The notes beneath the pieces are model-generated. The model had not been told where the DNA came from, ran no database searches, and saw only the letters and a list, made by a program, of their open reading frames with translations. A stretch of DNA of 64,000 nucleotides, from contig CAYWMD010000018.1 of assembly GCA_964458575.1 (NCBI GenBank), positions 41,183 to 105,182 on the forward strand, written 5' to 3'. Position numbers and translations under genes: made by a program. Source of the DNA: CAYWMD01 sp964458575. Lineage in GTDB: Bacteria > Verrucomicrobiota > Verrucomicrobiia > Limisphaerales > JADLHS01. Below, piece after piece: positions 53,889 to 61,880 of the stretch. How positions within the stretch are numbered: position 1 is the first letter of the stretch; every line of letters starts with the position of its first letter.

Positions 53889-54802
53889 AGGCCTCGGCCC
53901 TGACAACGATTCTTGCGGCGTTGGCGCTATCCGTTTCGGCGGGCGAATGGAAATTCCCGTGCCCGGAAAGCGAAATTGAAAGTTACACCGCGTATCACAT
54001 CCGGCAGCCGGTGAAAGTGGACGGCAAGCTGGACGAACCATTTTGGCGACTCGCACCGACTTCGCCCCGCTTCAAGGACATCATCACCGGCGGGCCAACG
54101 CTGCACGACACACGGGTGACGGTCGTTTGGGATGACGAGAATCTCTATTTGGGCTACCGCGTGGTGGAGCCGTTCGTTCGCGCGAGCTTCACGAATCACA
54201 ACGCGCCGGTCTGGCAGGAGAACGACGTGGAGTTTTTTGTGGCGGGGCGCGATTCGTATTTCGAATTTGAAATCAACGCGCTCAACACCACTTACGAGAT
54301 GTTTTTTATCTGGGAAGACGCCTACGAGTCGGGCGGCTTTGCCGCGGTGCCGGAGTTTGCGCGTTCCCAGCTTAGACCGTTCAACGGAGTTGGTTTCTCA
54401 ACGCATCCCCGCGGTAATCGTTTGCGTCATCCGGACTGGCCGTTTCCCGGTTTACGAACGGCCGTGTTCGTGGACGGCACGTTGAACAACGATTCCGACC
54501 GTGATCGCGGTTGGACCGTTGAGCTGGCGTTTCCGTGGCGTGGCATGAAGTGGCTGGCGAAAGCGGACAATCGCGCGTTGCCGCCGCGCGACGGCGATGA
54601 GTGGCGCATGGATTTCTCGCGATTCAATTCGTACAAGGAAGCTCCGCCGGCGGAGGATTCCGGCGGCTGGGTGTGGACGCGCCACGGGGCTTGGGATTCG
54701 CATATTCCCGAGTGCTTCGCGCGCATCCGCTTCAGTACGAATGACGTCAGCTTTGCGGCAACCAACCGATCTCCTTCCACTCAAACCACAAACCCAAAAT
54801 GA
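53885..54802 (+). CDS. Exported CBM9-like carbohydrate-binding protein
   Basis: 305 aa. Signal peptide MKASALTTILAALALSVSAG. A single family 9-like carbohydrate-binding/DOMON-type domain: VDGKLDEPFWRLAP, VTVVWDDENLYLGYRV, ENDVEFFVAGRDSYFEFEIN and RGWTVELAFPW. No catalytic domain. Begins in the stop of the transglutaminase-esterase gene (ATGA) and ends in the ATGA of DUF1080, so the three are likely made in fixed ratio. A glycan-capture role is inferred. Confidence 0.87.
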   Translation: MKASALTTILAALALSVSAGEWKFPCPESEIESYTAYHIRQPVKVDGKLDEPFWRLAPTSPRFKDIITGGPTLHDTRVTVVWDDENLYLGYRVVEPFVRASFTNHNAPVWQENDVEFFVAGRDSYFEFEINALNTTYEMFFIWEDAYESGGFAAVPEFARSQLRPFNGVGFSTHPRGNRLRHPDWPFPGLRTAVFVDGTLNNDSDRDRGWTVELAFPWRGMKWLAKADNRALPPRDGDEWRMDFSRFNSYKEAPPAEDSGGWVWTRHGAWDSHIPECFARIRFSTNDVSFAATNRSPSTQTTNPK

Positions 54803-55524
54803 AACGCTCAATTCGTTATCTCCTTTTGAATTCTCTACTCACCGCGACCGTGGTCGTGAGTTGCGGTGATCTGTTCGCCGCTGAAAAGGTGAAATTGCCC
54901 GAGCCGCCCGTGATTGATCCTGGTCCGCCCGGTGGTGTGCCCTCGGATGCGATCGTGCTGTTCGACGGAACAGATTTGTCCCGCTGGCGTGGCACCAAGA
55001 CCAACGCGGCGCGCTGGAAGGTTCAGAACGGCTACATGGAAGTCACCCGCACCGGCGAAATCTTCACCAAGGAAGAATTTGGCGACGTGCAACTGCATGT
55101 CGAGTGGGCGTCGCCTGCCGAAGTGAAAGGCAAGGATCAAGGCCGCGGCAACAGCGGAGTGTATCTGATGGGCCGCTACGAAATCCAAGTGCTCGATTCG
55201 TACGAGAACAAGACGTATCCCGATGGGCAGGCGGCAGCATTTTACGGTAATGCGGCGCCGCTCGTGAACGCGTGCCGCAAGCCCGGCGAGTGGCAGACTT
55301 ACGACATCATTTTCCACGTGCCCAAACCGCAGGCAGACAGTTCCGTCGCGCCCGGGTCTTTCACCGTGTTGCACAACGGCGTGTTGGTGCAGGACCACAT
55401 CCCGGTCAAAGGACAATCCACCACCGCCTCAGCATTGAAGGGCGTGGCCACCAAAGGCCCGCTCGTCTTGCAAGATCACGGCAATCCCGTTCGCTATCGC
55501 AACATCTGGATTCGCAAGCTCTGA
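54799..55524 (+). CDS. DUF1080 (3-keto-disaccharide hydrolase-like) protein
   Basis: 241 aa. Signal peptide with a lipobox-like VVSCGD, so possibly lipid-anchored. A DUF1080 beta-jelly roll: IVLFDGTDLSRWRG, FGDVQLHVEWASP, GNSGVYLMGRYEIQVLDS, NPVRYRNIWIRKL. Characterised DUF1080 members cleave 3-keto-glycosides made by sugar 3-dehydrogenases. Two Tat-exported Gfo/Idh/MocA proteins and a cytochrome/dehydrogenase pair nearby make that assignment attractive, though not proven by sequence. Confidence 0.9.
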   Translation: MKRSIRYLLLNSLLTATVVVSCGDLFAAEKVKLPEPPVIDPGPPGGVPSDAIVLFDGTDLSRWRGTKTNAARWKVQNGYMEVTRTGEIFTKEEFGDVQLHVEWASPAEVKGKDQGRGNSGVYLMGRYEIQVLDSYENKTYPDGQAAAFYGNAAPLVNACRKPGEWQTYDIIFHVPKPQADSSVAPGSFTVLHNGVLVQDHIPVKGQSTTASALKGVATKGPLVLQDHGNPVRYRNIWIRKL

Positions 55525-55545
55525 GCAATCAGGGATTCACTGCAA

Positions 55546-58500
55546 GTGAAGATTTTTCACGCCAATCGGCCCTGCCTCTATTTTGCACTGGGCGCGATCG
55601 CATTGAGTGTCATGCGTGTCAGCGCGAGCGACCTCGCATTCGGCGATCCGGCGAATGTCGCGCCGTTTCCCGCTTGGGCGGTGGGTCAGGCGAATCGTTC
55701 GGAAGATTTTGACGCGCTGCCGGGGTTTCAAAAAGCGCCGCCGGGCTTCGGCATCGTGCCGTTCTTTTGGTGGATCGGCGATCCGCTCACCAAGGAACGA
55801 CTCGCGTGGGAATTGCAGCAGATGGAGGGGATGGGGGTCGCCGGCTATCAAATCAATTACTCGCATTCCGACCAGGGCGGGTTGAGTTACGGGCTGACGT
55901 ATCCCAGCGAACCCGCGTTGTTCTCGCCGGAATGGTGGAAGCTCACAGAGTGGTTCATGGGGGCCGCGAGGCAACAGGGCGCGGGCATCAGCCTGAGCGA
56001 CTACACACTGGGCATCGGTCAGGGTTGGCGCGTGGACGAATTGCTGCGCGAGCATCCCGAGTTGAACGGTCAGGTGCTCCGGCTCGTCACGAGCAACGTG
56101 CCGCCCAATGCGCTTTGGGTGACAAACATCGCCGATCGCCAGATCGCCGTCGTCGCCGAGACAGTGAAGCCGTCGTTGGACCCAATGCACCCACTCTCCG
56201 GGCCGGAGTATGCACGGAGATTTTTCGGCCAGTTCGAAGACCGCTTCGGGCCGAAGGGTGGCAAGGGGTTAAATTTCTTTTTCTCGGACGAACTGGAATT
56301 TCGCGTGGCCGGCAAGTTGTGGAACGCGCGTTTCGCCGAGGAATTCAAACGCCGTAAGGGCTACGACATCGTGCCGGAGCTGCCCGCGCTCTTCCTGGAC
56401 ATCGGGCCGCGCACCCCCAAGGTGCGACTGGATTACAGCGATGTGAAGGTCGCGTTGAGCGAGGAAGGCTTTTTCAAACCGGTGTTCGACTGGCATCAGC
56501 AGCGCGGCATGACGATGGGCTGTGACCACGGTGGGCGCGGCCGCGACGTCACCGAATTCGGCGATTACTTCCGCACGCAACGGTGGAATCAGGGACCGGG
56601 CGCGGACCAGCCCGGCCTCGGCAAGGATTTGATCAAGGCCAAGGTCGCCAGTTCCATCGCGCATCTGTACGAACGTCCGCGCGTGTGGCTGGAGGGCTTT
56701 TATGGGAGCGGTTGGGGAACGACCTCAGCCGGCTTGGTGGACGCGACGTTCGCGAACTACGCGATGGGGTTTAATCTCCTGGGATTGCATGGCATGTATT
56801 ACTCAACGCACGGCGGTTGGTGGGAATGGGCGCCGCCGGACAACACGTTCCGCATGCCTTACTGGCGGCATCTGCGCGGCTTCATGGACTGCGTGCAGCG
56901 GTTGAGCTTTCTGCTTAGCCAGGGTCATCACGTCTGCGACGTGGCGATCCTCTATCCCGTGGCGCCGATGGAGGCGGGCCTGGATGGTCAGCTCGCGGTG
57001 AAGACGGCGTTTTCCGCCGGTCAAGACCTTTACGCGCAGGCGGTGGATTTCGATTTCATGGATTTTGAATCGTTGGACCGGGCGCGCATCGTCGGCAACG
57101 AACTGCACGTAGCCGGAGAGAAATATCGCGTGTTGATCCTGCCGGCGATGAAGGCGGTGCGCCATTCCACCTTGCAGAAGGCCGTCGCGTTGCATCGCGC
57201 CGGCGGAACCGTCGTCGCACTTGGCGCGTTGCCCGAAGCCAGCGACCGCGTAGGCCGTGATGATCCGGAAGTGGCCACGATGGTGCAGGAACTTTTTCCT
57301 GACGGGCCGACGACGAATGTTTTCGCCCGCTTGCCGGCGCGTGATTACGACGGGCCGGGTTACTTTCAGCATCGGAGAATCGGCCCGCGCGATTTCTACG
57401 CCATCTACAACGCGCCCCAAGGTATCGAGTGCTCATTTCGTGCGACGGGCAAAGTTGAGCTGTGGAATCCGTGGACTGGGCAAACGCGTTCGCTCGCTGT
57501 GATTTCCCAAACCGCCGCGGGAACGAGGCTGCAACTGCCGCTCTCGGAAAAGGAAATCCAACTCATCGTCTTCAGCCCCGGCCGACCCACGATCGCTGGT
57601 CGGGAACCGGAACTGGCAACCGAAGTAATCCGACTCGATGGCGACTGGGAATTTGAGCTCCAACCGACGAGCGACAATCGCTTCGGCGATTTTCACTGGC
57701 CACCGACGCGCGAGAAGATTGGCGCTGAAGTCCGGCAGCTTTGGTATTGCGAAGGCGACCAGACGAACGGGCCTTGGCGCAAAGTCACATGCGCGTTCGG
57801 ACCGCAGTTTCTGCTATTCACGAATTTCCCAGCGGACGTCATGAATCCCGGCGACGCGGGCAGCGCATACGAATTTTCGTGGCGTTGGGGTATGGAAACT
57901 GATCCCGGCCATCAAGGCTGGCACGGGTTGAAGGAGCAATTGCACGACGAGTTCCTCGGCATTGGCGCGCCGAAACGCACCGGCACGAGCACGCGCTACG
58001 CGACGAACGGCGCGGACGGCATTTTCTGGACGACGGTCATTGTGCCGCGCGCCATGGCTGCGCGCGCGCTCACGGGAGAGCTGAAGCCGAAGCGAGTGTT
58101 TCTGAATGGCGAGATCGTAACTGGGGAGGTCTTTAACCTAAAAGCCGGCGTGAACCCATTGCTCCTCCACTACGATCGGCCCGGCGCGACCTATTTCGTC
58201 GTGGCGACGAATGAAATTCCGCCTGCCCGGGCTGGTGCGCTCGCTGCGCGTTGGTGGAATCAACCCGCTGTGTTGCCATTTGACCTCCGTCCGAACGAAG
58301 CAAAACCAGTCGGTTGGTATCGGTTCCAGTCTTCACCCGGACTGCGCGCACTCACCGTCAAGGCTCGCGGCAAGGTTCAAGTTTGGGCCGACGGTGCGCA
58401 GCTTGCCGGTTCGCCGCGCTTCAAAGTGAAGCGTCCTTCGGCCAAGCCGGTCACGGTTTGGCTGCGCATCGAACAGGAGCGTGGGAGCTACGGTGGCGCG

Positions 58501-58884
58501 ACTTTTGCGGAACCCATCAAGCTCGATTGTGGAAGCGGCGAGTTCGCCGTCGGCGATTGGGCACAGAACGACGGTTTATTGAGCTACTCCGGTGGCGCGT
58601 GGTATCGAAAGAAGATCAAGTTGCCCGCAGCGCAGCGGTGTGTGTTGAACCTTGGCGATGTTGCTGCTTCGGCCGAAATCCGCGTGAACGGCAAACTCGC
58701 CGGCGTCAAAGTCGCACCTCCGTGGTCGCTTGATATCAGCAAGCTGGTCAGGCCGGGCGACAACCGAATCGAAGTGCTCGTCTGCAACACGCTCGCCAAT
58801 CACTACACGACCGTTCCGACGCGTTATCGCGGCAGCACGGTGTCCGGCTTGCTCGGGCCGGTGCAGATCAAAATGGCCCGCTGA
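55546..58884 (+). CDS. GH106-like alpha-L-rhamnosidase family protein (GTG start)
   Basis: 1112 aa from GTG 55546, needed to give the signal peptide (ALGAIALSVMRVSAS). GIVPFFWWIGDPLTKERL, GVAGYQINYSHSDQGG, LNFFFSDELEFRV, DYFRTQRWNQGPG and EGFYGSGWGTTSAG are GH106-type features. A C-terminal beta-sandwich (CVLNLGDVAASAEIRVNGK) ends the protein. Full length for the family, unlike the copy at 29279 which carries an insert. Expected to remove terminal alpha-rhamnose. Lies 21 nt after DUF1080 and 4 nt before GH95. Confidence 0.88.
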   Translation: MKIFHANRPCLYFALGAIALSVMRVSASDLAFGDPANVAPFPAWAVGQANRSEDFDALPGFQKAPPGFGIVPFFWWIGDPLTKERLAWELQQMEGMGVAGYQINYSHSDQGGLSYGLTYPSEPALFSPEWWKLTEWFMGAARQQGAGISLSDYTLGIGQGWRVDELLREHPELNGQVLRLVTSNVPPNALWVTNIADRQIAVVAETVKPSLDPMHPLSGPEYARRFFGQFEDRFGPKGGKGLNFFFSDELEFRVAGKLWNARFAEEFKRRKGYDIVPELPALFLDIGPRTPKVRLDYSDVKVALSEEGFFKPVFDWHQQRGMTMGCDHGGRGRDVTEFGDYFRTQRWNQGPGADQPGLGKDLIKAKVASSIAHLYERPRVWLEGFYGSGWGTTSAGLVDATFANYAMGFNLLGLHGMYYSTHGGWWEWAPPDNTFRMPYWRHLRGFMDCVQRLSFLLSQGHHVCDVAILYPVAPMEAGLDGQLAVKTAFSAGQDLYAQAVDFDFMDFESLDRARIVGNELHVAGEKYRVLILPAMKAVRHSTLQKAVALHRAGGTVVALGALPEASDRVGRDDPEVATMVQELFPDGPTTNVFARLPARDYDGPGYFQHRRIGPRDFYAIYNAPQGIECSFRATGKVELWNPWTGQTRSLAVISQTAAGTRLQLPLSEKEIQLIVFSPGRPTIAGREPELATEVIRLDGDWEFELQPTSDNRFGDFHWPPTREKIGAEVRQLWYCEGDQTNGPWRKVTCAFGPQFLLFTNFPADVMNPGDAGSAYEFSWRWGMETDPGHQGWHGLKEQLHDEFLGIGAPKRTGTSTRYATNGADGIFWTTVIVPRAMAARALTGELKPKRVFLNGEIVTGEVFNLKAGVNPLLLHYDRPGATYFVVATNEIPPARAGALAARWWNQPAVLPFDLRPNEAKPVGWYRFQSSPGLRALTVKARGKVQVWADGAQLAGSPRFKVKRPSAKPVTVWLRIEQERGSYGGATFAEPIKLDCGSGEFAVGDWAQNDGLLSYSGGAWYRKKIKLPAAQRCVLNLGDVAASAEIRVNGKLAGVKVAPPWSLDISKLVRPGDNRIEVLVCNTLANHYTTVPTRYRGSTVSGLLGPVQIKMAR

Positions 58885-58888
58885 AACG

Positions 58889-61291
58889 ATGAATCGTTCG
58901 AAACAGAATTCCACCATGAAGCACTGCGCAATCGCGGCCATCGCCGAACTGGTCACAATTGTCGCTGCCACAGCGCACGCGCAACCCGCTATGCTGGAGG
59001 CGGAGACACCTAAAACGCAGTTCACCTTTGTGCAGGAAGCGTCGCCGCCGCGCGAACCGCTGACGCTTTGGTATCGCCGCCCGGCGGCGAAATGGGAAAC
59101 GGAAGCGTTGCCCGTGGGCAATGGCCGGCTCGCCGCGATGGTGTTCGGCGGCATTGATCACGAGCGCATTCAGTTCAATGAAGAATCGGTTTGGGATGGT
59201 GTGCCGGACGATACGACGAATCCCGAAGCGTTGGTGGCATTGCCCGAAGTGCGGCGGCTGTTGTTCGCCGGAGAGAACGAAGCCGCCACCAAACTCGCGG
59301 GCGAAAAAATGATGGGCCAGCCGTCGCGCGTGAAGTCGTACCAGACGCTGGGCGACCTCGTCTTGGAGTTCCCACCCCCAGGAGATGTCGCGGAGTACCG
59401 CCGTGAAGTGAATCTGGATACGGGTATCGCCAGCGTCAGCTATCGGCTCGGGCAGGTGCGGTTCACGCGAGAGGTTTTCGCTAGTGCGCCCGACCGGGTG
59501 ATCGTGGTGCATCTGAAATCTGACCGGCGCGCCGCGCTGAATGTTTCCGCGACCCTGAAGCGCAAAGGGGCGACCTGCGAAAGCCTGCCCGGCAATCGCA
59601 TCACGCTCCGTGGACAGCTCGGAGTGAAATACGAAGCTCAGTTGCTTGCCCGCGCCCAGGGCGGCGAGGTTGCTTCAAAAGCCGGCACGCTGAGAATTGC
59701 AAACGCCACCGAGGTGACGCTGTTGCTCGTCGGAGCCACGAGTTACAAGAATCCCTCGGACATTTCTGCCGACCCCACGCAACGCTGTGAAGGCGCGCTC
59801 GCCGCGGCGGCGGCCAGATCATTTTCCGAGTTGCGCGCCGCGCACGTTGCCGATCACCGGCGGTTATTTCGCCGCGTGCGCCTTGATCTTGGGACGACCG
59901 AGGCGGCGAAGTTGCCGACGGATGATCGCGTCAAGGCCGTGCGCAACGGCGCCCTGGACCCGCAACTGGTGACGTTGTATTTTCAATTTGGACGTTACCT
60001 GTTGATGGGCAGTTCACGGCCCGGCACGCTCCCCGCGAACCTTCAGGGCAAGTGGTGCCAACACTACAACGCGCCGTGGAACAGCGATTATCATTTCAAC
60101 ATCAATCTCCAGATGAATTACTGGCCGGCGGAAGTCTGCAATCTAGCGGAGTGTCATCCGCCGTTGTTCGAATACTTGGAAAGCCTCGTGCCCTTCGGCG
60201 AAAAGACTGCGCGGGTGCATTACGGCGCGCGCGGCTGGGTGGTGCATCACTTGTCGGACATCTTCGGTTTCACCACGCCGGCCGATGGCGTGCATGGCGT
60301 CTGGCCGGTGGGCGCGGCGTGGACCGTGCGCGATGTGATGGAGTATTACCGCTTCAACGGAGACCGCGATTACCTGGCGAAGCACGGTTACCCGCTGTTG
60401 AAGGGCGCGGCGCGCTTCATCCTCGATTTCCTGATCGAAGCTCCCGCCGGAACGCCGGTGGCGGGCCGGCTCGTGACGAATCCCTCGCACTCGCCCGAGA
60501 ATGGCTTCAAAAAGGCGGACGGCACAACCTCGGGTTTCACTTACGCCGCCACGATGGACCTCGGCATCATCCATGACCTGTTCATCAACGTGCTGGAGGC
60601 GAATCAGGTCCTTGGGCCGGACGGGAAATTCGACGCTGAGTTTCGCCGCGAAGTCGAGACCGCCCTGCGCCAGCTCGCCCCGTTGCAAATCAGCCCGAAG
60701 ACCGGCCGTTTGCAGGAATGGGTGGAAGATTACGAGGACACCGATCCGCATCACCGCCACACGTCACATCTCTTTGCGATGCATCCCGGCCAGCAAATCA
60801 CCCGCACCGGCACGCCGGAACTTTTTGAGGCGGCGAAGAAATCGCTCCGGATCCGCGGCGACGCCGGCACGGGCTGGAGCATGGCGTGGAAGGTGAATTT
60901 CTGGGCGCGGTTCCAGGACGGCGACCATGCCTGGCTCATGTTGAACAACTTGCTTGCGATGAACACGCTGCCGAACCTGTTTGATTCGCACCCGCCTTTC
61001 CAGATTGACGGCAATTTCGGCGGCACGGCGGCCATTGCCGAGATGCTGGTGCAGAGCCATGCCGGAGAGGTGCAACTCCTGCCAGCGTTGCCGTCCGTGT
61101 GGCCGAACGGTTCGGTGAAGGGGTTGCGCGCGCGAGGCGGTTTCGAAGTGGATCTGGCGTGGCGGGAGGGGAAACTATCCATTGCCACCATTCGCTCGTT
61201 GAATGGCAACGCACTGCGGTTGCGCTACGGGCAGACAATCCGCGAGGTCAGGCTTGCCAAAGGTCGAACGTTCCATTGGGATGGACGTTGA
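58889..61291 (+). CDS. GH95 alpha-L-fucosidase family protein
   Basis: 800 aa from ATG 58889; ATG 58916 is a second possible start with a more compact signal peptide. LTLWYRRPAAKWETEALPVG, GNGRLAAMVFGG, FNEESVWDGVPDD and LGDLVLEF in the N-terminal beta domain. The (alpha/alpha)6 barrel carries LPANLQGKWCQHYNAPW, DYHFNINLQMNYWPAE, VHHLSDIFGFTTPAD and FDSHPPFQIDGNFGG. All are typical of GH95, which releases alpha-1,2-linked fucose or alpha-galactose by inversion. Length is normal. Likely the last enzyme of the 46333 operon. Confidence 0.94.
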   Translation: MNRSKQNSTMKHCAIAAIAELVTIVAATAHAQPAMLEAETPKTQFTFVQEASPPREPLTLWYRRPAAKWETEALPVGNGRLAAMVFGGIDHERIQFNEESVWDGVPDDTTNPEALVALPEVRRLLFAGENEAATKLAGEKMMGQPSRVKSYQTLGDLVLEFPPPGDVAEYRREVNLDTGIASVSYRLGQVRFTREVFASAPDRVIVVHLKSDRRAALNVSATLKRKGATCESLPGNRITLRGQLGVKYEAQLLARAQGGEVASKAGTLRIANATEVTLLLVGATSYKNPSDISADPTQRCEGALAAAAARSFSELRAAHVADHRRLFRRVRLDLGTTEAAKLPTDDRVKAVRNGALDPQLVTLYFQFGRYLLMGSSRPGTLPANLQGKWCQHYNAPWNSDYHFNINLQMNYWPAEVCNLAECHPPLFEYLESLVPFGEKTARVHYGARGWVVHHLSDIFGFTTPADGVHGVWPVGAAWTVRDVMEYYRFNGDRDYLAKHGYPLLKGAARFILDFLIEAPAGTPVAGRLVTNPSHSPENGFKKADGTTSGFTYAATMDLGIIHDLFINVLEANQVLGPDGKFDAEFRREVETALRQLAPLQISPKTGRLQEWVEDYEDTDPHHRHTSHLFAMHPGQQITRTGTPELFEAAKKSLRIRGDAGTGWSMAWKVNFWARFQDGDHAWLMLNNLLAMNTLPNLFDSHPPFQIDGNFGGTAAIAEMLVQSHAGEVQLLPALPSVWPNGSVKGLRARGGFEVDLAWREGKLSIATIRSLNGNALRLRYGQTIREVRLAKGRTFHWDGR

Positions 61292-61335
61292 AGCGCGGGG
61301 AGTGGTCAACTGATTGAACTAAAACTCTTGAAATC

Positions 61336-61698
61336 ATGAAAAATCTATTGCTGATCGTTTCGGTTTTGTTCTGTTTTTTGTTCTGGGTATCCGGCTGTTC
61401 GCGTCCGCCAGGCGGGTCAGGTCCGGCGGCGGCAGAGCTCATCGTGGCGGGACAGGAAACGTCCTGGGCCGAAGGAAACTCCCTCCTGGTCTCCAAGCGC
61501 CACGGCGATGTGCTCGAGGGAATCCGGCTCACCCGTACCGATACGGTGGGTTCTAAGGTCATGATCACCAGCCCGAAAGGCCGGATTGTAAAAAGCGACG
61601 AGCGTGACATTGTCACACTTGAGCTGGACGACGTGGCCACGCTGCGCGGCAATAATCAGATGCACGCGCAGCGGATGACACTCGTCCTGAGGCGGTGA
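61336..61698 (+). CDS. Small lipoprotein, function unknown
   Basis: 120 aa. Signal MKNLLLIVSVLFCFLFWVSG followed by Cys (lipobox VSGC). The mature part is beta-rich (KVMITSPKGRIVKS, LELDDVATLRGNNQMHAQRM), reminiscent of LptA/LptC-type lipopolysaccharide-transport domains, but too short to assign. Lies 44 nt after GH95 and upstream of promoter copy 5. Coding is supported by the lipobox and a normal stop. Confidence 0.7.
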   Translation: MKNLLLIVSVLFCFLFWVSGCSRPPGGSGPAAAELIVAGQETSWAEGNSLLVSKRHGDVLEGIRLTRTDTVGSKVMITSPKGRIVKSDERDIVTLELDDVATLRGNNQMHAQRMTLVLRR

Positions 61699-61723
61699 AT
61701 TCGACTCGCAGGACGGTTGAGAG

Positions 61724-61771
61724 AATAGTTCGCCAGAGCTATTTTCGCCGCGGGTGCTGCCGCGGTATTCT
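61724..61771 (+). promoter_or_regulatory. Dyad operator plus predicted promoter, copy 5
   Basis: AATAGTTC (61724-61731), GCCA, GAGCTATT (61736-61743), 22 nt, TATTCT (61766-61771), ATG at 61780. In addition GAGAGAATA at the left edge and TATTCTCTC over the -10 box are perfect 9-nt inverted repeats. Located in the 182-nt gap before the Gfo/Idh gene at 61881. Confidence 0.7.
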
Positions 61772-61779
61772 CTCGAATC

Positions 61780-61878
61780 ATGGCCCTGCGCTTTTCGCCA
61801 ACTGGTGTGAAAACTCGGCCCCGGCGGACGCTATGCCCGCGGGGAAGCGAAGCTCACCGCCATCACTTCGCATCCTAA
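61780..61878 (+). other. Candidate leader ORF (32 aa) ending 2 nt before the Gfo/Idh start
   Basis: ATG 8 nt after the predicted -10 box. The frame begins MALRFSPTGVKTRPRR, is Arg/His-rich, and its TAA lies 2 nt before ATG 61881. Would be leaderless if the promoter prediction is right. No homology recognised. Confidence 0.3.
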
Positions 61879-61880
61879 AA

